Source: Hybos culiciformis (lineage: Eukaryota; Arthropoda; Insecta; Diptera; Hybotidae). From it: a DNA stretch of 64,000 bases. Every line of letters begins with the position of its first letter. The first letter of the stretch is position 1. This document shows, one piece after another, positions 1 through 15,956 of the stretch. A model generated the notes under the pieces. That model was not told where the DNA came from, ran no database searches, and saw only the letters and a list, made by a program, of their open reading frames with translations. The DNA is taken from assembly GCA_964007475.1 (NCBI GenBank), contig OZ023274.1, forward strand, positions 4,464,001 to 4,528,000, given 5' to 3'. A program made the translations under genes and the position numbers.

Positions 1-3000
1 AAATTGTTTAAATTGCAATAAAGGAAAATTCATTAAGGTTCATTTACATATAAAATGGAATTGCTGTGTCTGAAGTTTGGTTTTTGCAGATATATTTTTT
101 TTTTCTTTTTTTAATGAAAATTTAAAACCATCGTCGTAATATTGTTTTCCATTAAAGTAAATAGTTTTCTAATTATAATATTGAAATACAAAACTTATAA
201 GTAGAAAGACAACAAGAAGTTGTTAGTTGTCAGTTTGAGAATGTGTTAATTTTCTTTGATTCAAATTTAAGATATTATTCTAACCATCATTTGAATTATA
301 CTTTTTAATTAATTTTGTTCTTGACGATTTCTAGAATTTCGATATTCAATTGTGAACGTTCGTGTCGTCCCAGGAACATTGATATCGGCATGAAATTCAG
401 TATATAGAAAAGGTATACAGAAAAGGATTTCGTATGATTCGTACTTTATTTAGAAAATACCATAAAATAGAATTGGTATAGTCTTTAATTATGGAAATAT
501 CTACTTACTGATTATTTATATTCTGTAAATTAAACTAATTTTGTTTCAATTTTCAACTTCTTTTAGTAAAAAAAAAAAAAAAAAGACTCAACTAAATCTT
601 TGTTTGGATAAACGTCCCTTTTATAAATATTTTATTTTATGATTTTCATTAAGAATTTTTCAAATTACCTCATTGATATGTCATCGTGAATTTGAAAAAT
701 CAATTAGTATAGATACTTTAATGAATTTCTTTTTCAAAAAATTTCGTTTAAAATAAAATATAAAAAAAACTAAAGAAAATCGTCAAATAATAATTCTGTG
801 TCAGAATAATTTTCCATTTCATTTGAAAGCTGTTGAAGTAGCTCAAGCTAATGACTTTGTCGGTCGAAAAAAAATCTTTACATATACTTTTGTACTGTAA
901 ATATCATACATACATATTTTATGTTATAATCTTTGAGAAGATTATAAAAATTTTCTTTTTATGATGTCATTTATTGATTTTCTTTTTTTTAAAGATAAAT
1001 TTTTTTTTTTCTATTATTTTGCTTACTTTAGCGAAATAGTGTAACATAAAATGTTAAAAAAAAACAAAAAATACTTTAAAAGTAAAAGAAAAAAAAAATA
1101 ATTTTTTATTGACACTTTTCTTGTATGTTGGTTGCATAAATAATGTACCTACATTTGAACTACATTTATTTGGTGTTTTTTTTTTTTCGTTTTGTTTTTG
1201 TTTTTATTAAATTAATAATATAAATGAAATTTTTATACTATTTTTAGTTTAAATTTCCATGTCAATCGGAAAAGTTCAATGAAAATAAAAAACGAAATAT
1301 AAAAATTTTTGAAAATTATCATAGTGCTTTTAATCTTTTAATGAAAGTTTCATAATAATATTTTTAAAAATTATCAACACTGTTAAGGAATCTGTAAATT
1401 TAAATGTGGATAATATGTAATTGATTTGTGATTTTTTTTTTTTAATTAAATTATATTATTTTTTATAAAAAAAAAAAATAATTGAAAGAAATTGCGCTTT
1501 CATTTCTGAGCATATTTTTTTTTTTTTTTAATAAATATCGATTTTTTTTTCTGTAAACACTTAGTGATCAAAATAATTTAACAGTTTGCTGCAAATTAAA
1601 AGAAAATTTTTAACAGAAACAATGAATTTATATTTTATTTATTTAAAAATTTTTTTTTTTTTTTCTGAAGTTTCGTTTATTTTCTGTAACCTTTTTCAGG
1701 AATAAAATTATTCTTATAACCTGAAGCATTAAAATAGTTAAAAAAAAAGAAACGAAACCTTTATTATCGCCAAAAAATTAAATAAAAACACTTTTAGACC
1801 CATATGCAATTAAAAAACAATTTAATTATTATTAATTAATGGATGTTATTGAAAAAAACAGATTATCAATTAAAAAAAAACAAAAAAAAAAACGAAAAAA
1901 CATTTCTAATCTTGAACCTGTAGAATGCAATGTATCGAAAATGTCATAAATGTATTTATTTGCTGAAATTTTCTGTTAATGAACACAGTTTTGTAGAATG
2001 TAGATAATGCTTGAATATTAAAGCGTAGAGTATTTTGAATTTTGTATTGACGAAATTTATAATAATTGATATAAACCCCAATTTCTTCCCTCCCAAAGTT
2101 ACTGACCCACGACATATGTGTAAATATTTACAATTTCTGAATATAATACAGACTTTTGACAAAATATAAAAGTTATATTAAGAAAATAGTATGACAAATA
2201 AACAATATTATATACATTAGAAAACAATAATTTAGCTACAAACTGACATTACCAAAGTAAATTTTAAATATTTTTTGATAGCAACTATATTTCTGTAAAA
2301 TTTTCATGTTTTTACAATCAATAAAATAATGTGTAATGAATGGAAAAATTTGATAAATAAATATTATGAAAAATAATGATAAATAAATGAAAACACAAAC
2401 TAAAACAATAATATAATATAAAAAAAAATGGAAAATATGTATTTTTTTTTTATGAAAAATGATGTCACTATCAAGTTGTTTGCTTTCCATATTTTTTATT
2501 TGAAGGTATTAAATTTTCTTTTTTCTTGGTTTCTCTCTTTAAATTGAGTGTTATCAAATTTAATGTTTTTTTTTATTTTTTAAATTTTTCTCATGTTTTG
2601 AATGAAATTCTGGTGAAATAAATTTAAATTTTTGATGAACTAAAATTTAATGCCATTGAAGATACTAATTGACTCATTAACGCAAACATTAAATATGTTT
2701 AGGTTCTTTTTTTACTTGGTTGTGCAATACCAAAAGGATTTTTTGAAAATTTTATTGATTTGAAATAGGATATGAAAATTTTTATGAGTGTTATACACGA
2801 TGAAGTGTCATTAAACATAATTTCATACGAGGATTATTTTTTGGCGAAACATTTTACAATGTAAATAGAGGCGATATTAAATTTCTCAAACAAGCAAGAC
2901 CTTTATATTTCTGTGAATATTCATAGCTTATTTAAAATAATTTATTTTAAAATTGCTTTTAAAATTTAGCTATACATATTATTATAAAATTGTATTTATA

Positions 3001-6000
3001 CAATATTAAATAAAGCTTAGATATTAAAATTATTAAGCTTTTTATTTAATTTTTATTAATAAAATGAAAGAAAAAATTTAAATAAATAATATCAAAAATC
3101 TAATAAATAATATTTTATTTTCCTTTCTTTTTAGTTACACTCTTGTAAAGTACATTATAAATAAAAAAAATTAAAAAAAAAAAAAAAAGGTATAAAAAAT
3201 TAATTATATAGTACAATTTTTGGTACATCACATTTTTTTTTTTTTGTTTAAACAAGATTTCAATAGCAAATACAAAAAGGAACAATTTTTTAAAAAAGAA
3301 TAAAATAAAAATAATAAATTTATATTTAATTAATTAAGAAATAATCAAAGCAAATTTTTAAATTAATTATTCATATAGATTTTATTGTGAAAAAAAAAAC
3401 GAAAAAAAATTCTTTGGGACAAAAGAATATTTTATTCTGATAACAGAAATGGATTACAAAAGTATGTATAAAAATGATATTATAAAGTACAATTACATAT
3501 TTATGTATATATTTATTTTAAAGTTCTGTAGCCAAAAGTATTTTCAAATTTTTCTCGTTGTGGTTGCCATCATAAAGCAAACTGTATGTTTAGTTGTTTG
3601 AAGTCAAGAATTTTGTTTCGCAAATACTGTTGTTAAAAATTATTATAGATAGATTATTAGGCAAACGAAGATTTATTATATTGCGTAGAAAATTTTTATA
3701 ACACTTTTCACATTAAAATCGCATTCTTTAAATTATACAACAGTATTATATTTATTTGCAACATGTGTTTAATGCATTTAAAAAGTATAAATCAGATAGT
3801 ATGATTAAATTGATACAACATTATTGAAATTTTTATCAAAATTAATATAAAACACTTAAAAATTTCAATTCTTAAATATTTATGATAAAATGATTTTTTT
3901 TTTCTTCAATAAGTTTCCATTTTCTATTCTAATTTCAGTAATTAATTTATGATTTCAAATGAGTTTTATTTTTTTATCCTTGATGAACACTATTTATAAT
4001 TAATTTTCAGAAAGTTCAAAGTTTAATTAAATTTTGAAATTTAATTTTACATTTGTATATATTGAATTCCATACCCAGCTTAAGTGATATCAATATTCAC
4101 TGGAAATGGAAGAATATAATCAATAACATTAAATTTACAATTTTTCATGTACAAAATAGCTTACATTTATTAGGTATCATGATTAAAATTAAAATAATCA
4201 AATGGTTCGCATAAAATAGTTTCTTCTAAATAATAATAAGTATAGTAGCTAACATACTAAATGGAATATCTGATCATTTATATAATTTTTTTTTATACTA
4301 TAGTTAAACATTTAAAAAAAAAAATTATATAATAACTTGCGCCTAGTTATAATTCTATAATTTTCAAAGTTCCTTGTCTCAATCCCAAGCCAAAGTTCTT
4401 AGCTCACATTAAGATGGATTATTCTTACATAAATAAAAAGAAAAATTAGAATCAGTCCCACATATTGAGTGAAATTTTATTCTAGAGGAGAAAATAAGAC
4501 AAATAACTAAGCGTCAAAAAACTAGTGTCAGAATCGAGACAAGTGGGAGAGATTTGTTTCACTGGTGCTGGCGGCAGAATGTCAGTTCAAAGTAGTTTTA
4601 CTGCGTCTTTTTAAGAGTCCGATTTATTTTAATATATACTTGGGACATACTCTTTCGCTTAAATCTGCTGCTAAATTCTAGCTTTATGCAAAACCCCACC
4701 TTTATATACTAAATATGAGGATTAATGTTCGAATAATTTACATATTTATTATGCAAATTATAAATCCAAAATTATGCCGCAATATTTTGCCGCAAAATAT
4801 TATCAGTTCCGACAATATTCCTTTTATCTCTAAAATAATAATAATAATAAGAATTTTTGGAAAACTATAAAACCAACACGTTATTTACTTAGAAAAACCT
4901 ATTATCATGTTTAATTAAATTACACTATGGGTATACAATATTATATAATATATATTTATGTATACATATATATGTATTTTATATTTGAACAAATACATAA
5001 ATTTAATTTCATGTCCATAGTATAGAGTTATAGGCAAATGTACTATGATGTAGTTTTTATATTTTTTATTAGAAAAACTCACCTGGAATTTTTTTTTTTA
5101 ATTTAAAATTTCTCTTCAAAGGTGAAACAAAAATATATGTAGTACACATAAATTAGTGAATTGGGAATTGAAAATTATTATTTGTGAATTATCAGAAGAG
5201 ATATAAATGGGTGTACAATATTATAAGGTCATTCTTAACGAAATAATATTAAAAATGATGAAATTTTGAAATTTTAGAGAATAAAACCCTGGCTGGCTCC
5301 AGGGAGAGTTAGCCGGATTTTCATATTTATTGTTAACATCACTAGGGGTATTAAAATGAAATTTTCAATTTCTTAAATTTTCTAAACAATTTATCAATCA
5401 TTTCTTGTAATGCAATTTCTGCAACGAAAAAAAAATTTAAATATAGTTTTGAAAGATTCCACTTCATGAAGTTCCCAAAATCAGGTTCGAAATATATTGG
5501 GGATATGAATTGAAAAAAAGAAAATTACTCGTTTAATTTCTTTATCTAATTTTGCAATATAAACCATATACATAGCTTGGAATTTTATCAATATAATAGC
5601 TATATGTACATTATTTTTCTTCAGATAATATTAACAATTTTCTAAGTTGTTAAATATAACAATTATTTTTTTTGAAATAATAGTATATTAGTTATCAACT
5701 ATTATTAGAAAATAATAGATAATTTGTATGTAAATGATTGTACTTTGAAAATAAAATTCTTCAATATTGGCTAAACTATAATCAATAAATATAAAAATAT
5801 TGATGGTATATAATAGATAAATAAAATAATGAAGAATTACACAAGAAAAACAAAAATATCAATGAAAATGAAAACGTTAACAATAATTATTTACATTAAC
5901 TTTAATATGCTTAATAGATATACATTACTATATAACTTTAATATATGTCATATTTATAGGTTCAGTTATATGTCCTTCTAGTATATTTACTTTGTTTTTT

Positions 6001-9000
6001 GTTTTTGTTTTGAATGCACTAAGAAAACCCTGGGTACCTATAATAATATTGTTAACCTACCTTATATATTTGAATGATAAACAAAAGGGTTACTCGTAAA
6101 ATCCGTAATTCACTGTATTAAAACTAATATTATCTCAAAAATTTATAAAAATGTCAAAAAAAAAAAGAACATATTACATATATTATTATTTGATTTTTAA
6201 CGCATTATCATGGGAATTTATTTGGCTTACTTATGTATATAAGAGAGTATGTTGTAATATTTGAATTTTAAATAATACTTTTATATGTGTTCATTTATAT
6301 AGTATTATATATATATTAACATTCAAAATTTATCTTGGGGCATAATAAAGAAAAAAAAATTATATGGTTGTTGTGTTATGCTGATGATGAAAGAATTGTA
6401 TAGGAAATTTAAAATTATTCTTGTGCATACACTTATTCTAACTACACACACACAGAAATTGAGTTTAAATCCAGGATTATAAAAACTAAATATTATGCAA
6501 TAAAATTTAATATTTTTAAATAATTTGGTTTCATTAAAATCACTTATGTGTATGTCTTTGCATTCTAAATATGTTTCTAATTCGAAAACAAACCAAAAGT
6601 TTGATAATCTTATGTCTAATCTCTCGATTTTACCGTGAAAATTTCTCTCCAGTTTTATTCGATGATTGGGGGAAAAATGGGAAACTTAAGACATATTTCT
6701 GACATATATTCTATGAAAATTGTATTCATTTATATTAAAAAGGACATCGACATGACAAGAAACTTGTAATTTTACACTAAAACTTCAACCAAATAGTAAT
6801 ACCAACCTAGATTTCGAACTTGAATTTTTAAGAGAAACAAATTTATACAGATTCTTTATTTTCGTTTTGTATTATATATTATGATTTAATGTCAAAATTT
6901 ACGCTTTAATTTAATGCATTTTTCAAAAAGGATTATGTAATATAGTTTGTTTCTCCTTATTTCCATAAAAAGATATAATTAAAACGAATGAAAAATGAAT
7001 ATACAAATGATATAAGAACAAAAGATTTTTCTCCGTGTACAAAGGACATTTTTTATAACACGTTCAGTTTTTCCTTACTTTTTTTTGTGTATTTTTATTT
7101 TTTTTTTCCTAGATCAAGAGAATTTTTCACATTATATCCTTTTTCCAATGTTTAAAATTCAGTCATCGTAAAGATAACACAGAAAATAGTTCGAATTTTT
7201 TTTTTTCTTCTAAAAAAAAATTTTTTAAATTTTAAAATAGAAAAAAAGTGAATTAACAAAATTTTTAAATTTATTTTATTTTTAATGGAAAAAATAAAAA
7301 TTTTGTGTTAAAAAAAGAAGAAAATTAAATAATAATAAATTATTGGAAAACTATTTTCAATTTATTGAAAATTAAAAAATTAAAAAAAAAATACACACAA
7401 AAACATATAAAATTTTAAATTCGAAAAGCCGAAGGAAAAATCAATAAAAATTTTTTTTTGAGAAAAACAAAAATTTTTTATTTTGTTCATTGAAACTTGT
7501 TTTCCGTATTTAGGTTTTAATCATTAATTACATAATCAATTTATTATAAATGAACTAATATATGATTTAATTGGAAACATATATGAATAAAATGAAAGAG
7601 GGTGTCATTATTATTATATGACCATATATGATTGAAATAATTGTTTTAAATTATCTACGTTAATTTTGATAAATACCACTCCGAGATAATGTCGTTATAG
7701 TTCTTCTTCTTAAAATTTCTCAAACATTGGGGGCACATTTTAAGTTCTTTCAATTATTAAATTTTTCTTAAAATCTGATGGTAGGAATGCTCTATCTTCG
7801 TTATAAATGAACCGCCTTTTTTGTAAGTCAAATGTATTTTTATAATTAAAAAATGTCTCTAGAAAGTGATCTGTGTTCTTTTTTTCAAATTTGATTTATT
7901 AAGTTAACTCAGTAGTTTTAATCCTGACATGTTAATTTTTTTTAGGAACACATAATATCCTAAACGACGACGACGACGTGACTTACTTTATGTGACAATA
8001 ATTTATTTATAATAATATATAATAAATATACCGTATATATAATAAGTAATATTTTATAAAGCAAGTTTAAAAGCAAGTTATTATTTATTGGAAAAACCAT
8101 AATGTTTTTTCAAAAAAGGTTGAAAATTGAAATTTTATTTATCAGTTCTTCATTTCAAAATGAAAAATTATTTTATTTTCAATGTAATATCCTTCAATGA
8201 CCTCAATATTTGAAAAAAAAAAAATTTTTTTTGTTACTTTTTTTCTTTTAATAATTTATGTCCTGTTAGCGGGAAAACTATAAATATATATTTCATTTAA
8301 ATAACATTTTGTGCATTTTTATAAAATTTTGTAATAATATTTACTATATATTAAGAATTATTTACGACTAAATAGTTGTAACTATGAACTTAAAAATATC
8401 TACGTATATATATTGTGTAATGAATTTTATTAATTCATGATTTTATTTAACAAAATAAAGCATGCGATAGTAAGAAACGAAATTATGGGTACTATATATA
8501 AATGTATATAATAAGTTCAATAAATTTTTCTTCAATAACAATTTATTTGCGCTTGCACAAAATAATTTCAGTTTCGAGTCAAATTCTCTGCTATAACACC
8601 TTTTTAAAACATCGGTCATTTATTTATATAACGCGGTCATTTATTTCATCTTATTATTGGTTAAAAATTATAAAAAATAAAAATTACTATGTTTCTCTTT
8701 TGCATCGCCAGGTTTATTTTTTAAATTCACCAAAACATTCCAAAGAACAAAAATTCTTAAAAATTAGAAACCAATTTTGTGCAGGTATATAGATAATTTT
8801 CTATAATGAAAAGTATGTGAATTCCTAGATTGTTCATAAACACACATTATGTAGATTTTGAAAAATTTGCTCTTGTTTTTCTGTACAAAAATTTTTCTAA
8901 CTATAATGTTCTAACTATAATATTATATGTATTTGTTATTCGATTCCTATGATATTTTCATCCGACAAAATAGTATAACTATATTTAAAAAATAATGTTT

Positions 9001-10961
9001 TGGAAAGCAATTAGAGAAAATTGAAAATATTTTAGTTTTGAAAAACACAACCAAAAAGAAATTAAAAATAAAATAAATTATTGAATATTTTTACATTTTA
9101 AAAATATATCCATTTATACAGGATGATTTAAATGCATACAACATAAAGTTAAATACCATATAATATTAGGTTTAGGTACTTAGCTTGCTACTAAATATAC
9201 ACTTATAAAATTTTATTATTTTTAAAATCCCTGTTTCGTTAGAAAATAAATCATACAAAGAGACGAACTTAAGACATATATAATATGCATTATATCGTAA
9301 AAAAGGTATATTTACAATTTTCTATCTACAAAACAAGAAATATATAAAAATAAATTCGATTTAAAATATTGATTACTTGATACTTAAAATATTGATTTAT
9401 TTATTTTTTTTCTCAAAAAATTAACCCTTTGGGTTAATTTGTTTTATGGAAACATTATAATTATATAGATTGATTTAATTGTCTTTTAATTGTAAACTCT
9501 TTCTATATTTTTCTCCTTTTATCTCATCATCGAATTTTTTTTTCTCCTGATAATTAAAGAAAATTTATTATTATTTAGATTTGTTTTCCATTGAAATTAA
9601 TATTTTTTCTCTAGAACTCCTATAGTTACATTTTTTAATGTCAGAGTTTTGGGTCCTTAGTTTATTGGATATTTTAGTAATCGAATTTTGATATAAATAC
9701 CAGGAAAAATAAATTATAAAACATTATAGGTAAATACCGACAATCATAAAAATAAAAATTATAATTAGCTTATAATAAAATAATACTCCCAATAAAACAG
9801 AGCACACATAATTTTTCAATTATCTTTTCATCCTTTAATTACTATCGTGCCAAAGGATATACAAAATTTATTACTCGATTAAGTAACATTCATTGCCCAA
9901 ATATTTTCTGCACTTTAGTTTTGTTTTAGCAATTTTAACATGCATTTTTTTTTTATATAAGTACCAACTTTAACAAATTTTATAATTGCAAAATAGGTGT
10001 TCCTGTTGTAGGAAATTTTCTTAAACAAATTCATTTATAGTCCAGATTAAATAATTTTTTTTTTGATTACTTTACATAATAATTTATGTAGGTTTTTTGT
10101 CAAATTAAAATTTTTTTTTTGATATTGATATATTTTTTAGTATCTTTCTAAACGACTTGTTTTTGTCAAATTTTCTAATTTTAAATTTTCTTCTGTGACT
10201 TCGGATATTTTATGGGGTTTTGAAGAAAACGTTATAAAATCGATAAATATTTTTTTTTTGGTTACTAATTTAATTAGTCCCTGTTTTTGTTTAAGTTACT
10301 ATAATCACATAACTATTTACCATGTGTTTATAATATCTTTGGCTCAAAATTAGATTGTTTTTTATATGAATTTCATATAATTATTTAGAGATTTGCCTTT
10401 CCACCTAGTTGGTTTTAAAAATTTATAAATATTATGAAAAAAAAAAAAAAGGAAAATTTAAAAATTAATTTTTTCTCACATAAAAAAAAGATCATATTAC
10501 TTTGCCGACAGTATAAATATACAATTTTTATGCTTATTTTTTGGCTTTCCTTTTTTATAAATTAACCGCAAAAAAAAAAATTTATATAAATTGTTTTACA
10601 AGCCCGCAAGTAAATTTTCAACACTTCTTAAATTTTTTTTTTTTATATTTTTTTATAGAAAATAGATTTTCCTTTTGGCATTATAATTATAATTTCCTGA
10701 CCTTAGTTATTCTCAATTTTATATTGTATATAGATTTCTTTATATATACGTATTAAAAACAGATATATTTCTCAATATTTTTCTATCAATTTGTGTCCTT
10801 TTTATTTTTATTATGATATATAATATATACATAAAGCCTCAAAACATAGTAAGGATTAACTTAATGAAGGTTTATATAATATTTTTTTTGTTTTTTAATA
10901 TACTTATTCGAAAGAATTTGAAAAAAAAAATTTCTTATGAGAGCTTAGTTATTATATATAT
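1..10961. other. A+T-rich non-coding DNA, no gene seen
   Basis: I see no supportable gene on either strand. Open frames are short (under 100 codons) and made of Phe/Ile/Lys/Asn-rich low-complexity residues, as expected from A+T-rich DNA. Homopolymer A and T runs of 8-17 bases are frequent. Slightly more complex patches (for example around 4500-4700 and 5280-5330) contain no frame I can recognise. The stretch could hold distal regulatory sequence, but nothing in the bases identifies any. Confidence 0.6.
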
Positions 10962-11387
10962 GCATAAGTTAGGCTGACCATACATCCCGTTTTAAACGGG
11001 ACAGTCCCTTTTTGGTTGAAATTGTCCCGGTGTCCCAACTAAATCATTCGGGACGTTCATTTGTCCCGTTTTCCGTTCTCTAAAAAAACTATTATGTGTT
11101 GAAAATGGCTTAATAGTTTTTTGTTAAACCACTTTTTTTTTCTTTTAACGAATTTCCAAAAAAAAAATTCTTCAAGCTTAAAATATTTATAAAATTGTAC
11201 CAACTTAATTTTTTATTACAAAATTTTGAAATAATTTAATTTTTATATAATAAAAGTCTTTATAATTGTTTAATTTTTAATAACAAATCTTATTATTTTT
11301 TGTAATATTTCACTAATATTAGAATTAGATTTCAACGATTATTGTCCCGTTTTTCGGATCCAAAATTATGGTCAGCCTAGCATAAGT
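10962..11387. mobile_element. hAT-type MITE with 8 bp target-site duplication
   Basis: The element itself spans 10970-11379 (410 bp). Its ends are a perfect 13 bp terminal inverted repeat, TAGGCTGACCATA at the left and its reverse complement at the right. It is flanked on both sides by the identical 8-mer GCATAAGT (10962-10969 and 11380-11387). An 8 bp duplication with short TIRs is the hallmark of hAT-superfamily insertions. The interior has several copies of a TCCCG/CGGGA motif, including the palindrome TCCCGTTTTAAACGGGA near the left end, then A+T-rich filler. No transposase frame is present, so it is a non-autonomous copy. The intact duplication suggests a fairly recent insertion. Confidence 0.9.
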
Positions 11388-14300
11388 ATATATATGTAAA
11401 TGGAAAATGGTAACATTTTATAAGTCAAAATAGTGTATCATTTTACTTCAATTGGATTCATTAAATATTTTATTTGAAATTAATAAAGGTCAGGAAATTT
11501 GATATATTTATATCAATTTTTTTATTCTTTGTTAAAGTTCAAGATTAATAAGTTCAATCAGAAAAAAAAAATTAATTATACATGTCCTTAAAATATTTTC
11601 ATTATCAGAACCACCTGTTTAAGGTCAAGTTATAATTAGTTAGAAAAATTAAAACTTGTAGGATTATGTCAAATAAAAGCTATTTTCAAATTAGATAAGA
11701 CAATCAAGTATGTTCTAATTTTTACACATTTTCAAGCATAAAATCTAAAAAAAAAAATAAGAGTGGCTCTCATCCTTAGTTTAATATAAAAAGCTATGTA
11801 TATGTTCATAAATAAACAATATTATTTTTTTATATACAAACATATTGAAAAAGTTACTTAAAAAAAAGTTTAAAATTTATTGATTGTCATATTTATTTAT
11901 TTTATTTTTTCACCCTTATGCGAAAGCTTTCAATTTTATTTTTTTTCCTTAATTTTTTTTTTATTCACTTTTTTTAGGAGTCAATTAGAGATTAATTAAG
12001 TTATTTTCGTTGTCACCACATTATTTTATGAAAAGTATAAAGAAAAGAAAAATGGAATATGATTTTCATTTGTACAATAAACAATAATCAATTCAATTCT
12101 GAATAGTATATAAGGTTTTTATAATCTCATTTTATTCGGATTACAAAATTTAAGTATCTAATTTAGAAAACTCAAGATAATATTTAGAAAGCACAGACTG
12201 CTACCTATTTGCGAAAAAGATAGAAACGACAGCTTTAAGACTTTCAAATTTTTTAAGCTTCTGAGAAATTTGCACAACAAACTTATTCGACTAGACATTA
12301 ACATTATTACTATTTTTTTCAAACCAAATTATGTTAATTTAAAATCTAAAATAAATCTATTAAGAAACTCAACCAAAATTGATTTGTTAAAGAAAATACA
12401 TATTTTGTTAAAATTATACTTAATATAGGTATAGTCTAACATTAATATTCAGACCGAAAACTGAAATAAAAAAAAAATTAATTTAGATTTTTTAAGAGCA
12501 AAAGGATCAGAATAATTTCGTCCTTTTTTCTTGCCAAAAAAAAAAAAAAAATTAATATTTAATTTTATTTGCCTTTTATTTTATCAATTTGTATTTTATC
12601 TTTCAATAATATTCGATGACTTTTTCACTCATTCAAAAAAACGAGTAATCACTTTTCACTTAAACAAAAGAAAAATTGATATTATGAATTTTGATGACTC
12701 TATAATTGTCTTACTTAAATTTTTAAGTTTTTGGCAAGCGCCAGGCCGACTTCGAACTGTTTCTAGTCACGCCTTGACAAACATATTTCAATAAAACATT
12801 TAAGTTCATTTTTCAATGCATAGTATACAAGAAAAATATTTTTTGAACCTCAACTTAAATCTTAACTATTATATAGATAGTTAGAAAAGTATGCCTACTT
12901 TATTAAAGGTTTGATTATGTTAATCCAGGGTGTAAGAACCATAAGACCAGTTGAATAGAAAGGATAATTTTCCATATATAAGTATACACATTTTCAAAAA
13001 TGAACACAACTTAATAGAAAGTATTAATTTTTTCTATTATTAGGTTTAACCATAATAAGAATTCTTTTTTCGTCTGTGTTTATTGACCATAAAATATTGG
13101 AAATTCTATATACTATATTTTTAGAAATTCATTTATTTTATTATTATTATTTTTTGATCAATAAAAATCAATTTCCAATTTATGGAATAATTCATATATG
13201 CAGTAGGTATGTAGTGGAGAAATCAAGCATAGATGAAAAATAAATAATTTTCATTATTTCATTCTGAAAGAAGAAAAATAATTAATATGGGTTACACAAA
13301 TCATGCACAAAATTAAACTTCTTCTTAGTAATTTATAATTTGATTTAAATTTATTTCTTTTTCGATTTAATATTATTTTATGACATTTTTATTTTACATT
13401 TTAATCTTATTTTTAGAGGGCATAAAATTCAAAACTGTTACATTGATTGCAGCACAATAAAAATTTGAAAATTTATTTGGAAGAAAATAAAAATAATCTC
13501 ATCAAGCATTCGGCAATTAAAAAAAAAATCGAGGAATCTAGGAATAATTTTAATCAGTAATTTGAAAAAAAAAAAACTTAAATTCAATTATATAAATTTA
13601 AAAAAAAAAATAAAGTATACTTATTCTATCTATTTTTTGTATAAAAGTTCTACAAATTCTGCAAAAATTATCTAAAAATTATTTTGTCAAATCTATCTTC
13701 TTGATATTATTATAAGTATTGAACCCTGACTGTGTTCGCGGATTATTAACTTTTCGAATTTAACTAAATATAGTGAAAAAAAATTATGTTCATCACTTCC
13801 CCCGAAACTTTTTAAATTATTTAAATTTGCTTTTCACAGATTTTCTTTAATAATATAGTACATAAATATTTATCATAGTGGGTGAAAATTAGTAATAAAA
13901 TGTTTTTTATTACTTTTGTCTTAATTTTTTTTTTTATCATTATGATTTTTTAAATACAAATTTTCCATTACTTTTTTCCTCAAAAAGTTTCAACAAATTA
14001 AATTCAAATTCTAGTTAACACACTAAATAGAATGGATCTAGTTAAAATAAACTTCAAATGTCTGTAAAAATCATTACTTAACAATAGTGTAATTTTTTTT
14101 GTCATATTCTAGCAAAACTTTACTCAGATCCTTTTTGTGGAATAAAAGGATTAAATGTATTTCAAGTTAGTAGATTATTCTACGTAAGATTCATAATGAC
14201 ACTCCCGAAGTACTAATCTCGGACTTAGAGCTCCAATAATAAATCTTGAATAGAAGAAACAAAAGTTTACAAATTATACTGATGAAGATAATTTTTTGAC

Positions 14301-15815
14301 ATTTCTTTACAAACAAAAATATTCTTAAATTTTTACAAGACAAAATCGTGATAAAATTTCTAAAACAAAATTTGTTTATCTACTACTTTTGACCCATTCT
14401 AATTTTATACAAATTATATAAAAAATATAAATAAAAGAAAATTATATACAGTCAGAATTAAAATAGAAAATGTACACATATATTAAATTAGAAACAGAAG
14501 AAGTTTTATAATTTTCATTTTATGCTATTAAATGTATATATGTATGTACATTGTACAATGAATGTTCCATTGTGGAAACTATAATGAAGAACAAAAAAAA
14601 AAACAATCGAAATAAAAATAATATTTATTGTGGGAATAGAGATTCTTTTAAACTTTTTCTTTTAAATTATATAACAAATTATTTTAATTCGTTTCTGAGT
14701 TTTCTCATATTATTTTTGAATATTTTTTTTATGAAAAATATTTGTTTTTTTTTTTTTTTTAATATATAAGTCTTTTATTCTTTGAATAATTGAATAATTA
14801 AATAATTTTCCTTATTTTATTATTAAAATCTTGCAAATTTTTGAATAACTAATTTAGAAAATAAATGTCTTACTTATTTAAAATTAACGTTTTTATCTTC
14901 AACTCTGTATGCTAAAGTATATATTAAGTATATGACGCTGTCTAGCTAAACTCATTTAAAACACTCAATAATTTATGTAAAGAACTGTTGCTCTTTTAGT
15001 TGAGTCATACTGATGTTAAAATTACATAATCGCTCAATTCCCTTATTTTTACCGGATTTCTTAAGATGTATATTTAGAGAGACTCGAAATAGAACTTGAC
15101 AGAGCCATATTTATGAATATATAGAATTTAAGGAAATATAGAATAATTTTAGCATTGCTATTAAATTGCACAACAGTATCTCCTTAACTAAAATGAAAAT
15201 ATTCACAGACAAATTTTCATGTTAGAAAGAAGTACAGGTGTATTATATACTATTAAATAATATTCAAAGGGGTTTTACTAAAGACCGTAAAAGCATAAAT
15301 CCATTCATAACTATACAATTTTCCATAAATCCATAAAATTATTGTTTAGCTAAGTTTAAATAAAATATATTCTACAACTATGATTTATAGCAAAAATGTA
15401 AAACTTTTTTTTTCTCTAAATATTGTATAGAAGGTATAGTAATTTAGGAAAATGAAACTTGAGTTTAATGGGTTTTCATAACAAAACATTAGTTTTAACA
15501 ATTTTATTGTTATTTAAAATGGAAAACTTTATGACTTTTTAATTTTTTTGGCTTAACAAAAGAAAAGGATTATTTTTACATATATGTAAAAAGTAATGTT
15601 CCATCCACATAACACATTGTAATTCTGGTATTTTTACGAAATGGATGCAATAATGATAATTTTCTTGTTGACTTCCAAATTTGGAATTTGAAACATTCAT
15701 TCAATATTCATCTTCTTCGATATTGAATTGATAATCTCCCTTAATTTTTAATCTTAAATAATTCCTATAATTCGTGTTCCCAATAATGTTTTTTTTAAGA
15801 ATGTAAACAAACACA
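11388..15815. other. A+T-rich non-coding DNA, no gene seen
   Basis: No gene, RNA gene or bounded repeat was recognised. The longest open frames are short and low in complexity. Small islands of higher G+C (about 12730-12785 and 14190-14240) have no recognisable coding content. Confidence 0.55.
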
Positions 15816-15956
15816 ATATTTTTCGATATACGGACAATTCGTCGTAAACAATTCGTCGTAAATCAATTCATCGTAAGCAGTTCATCGTAAAGCAATTCAT
15901 CGTAAGAGCAATTCATCGTAAATCAGTTCATCGTAAGAGCAATTCATCGTGAATCA

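Noticed and set aside
2236..2490. 84-codon minus-strand open frame rich in Phe/Ile/Tyr
   Set aside because: Composition is that of translated A+T-rich DNA; no motif, no neighbours, no splice context.
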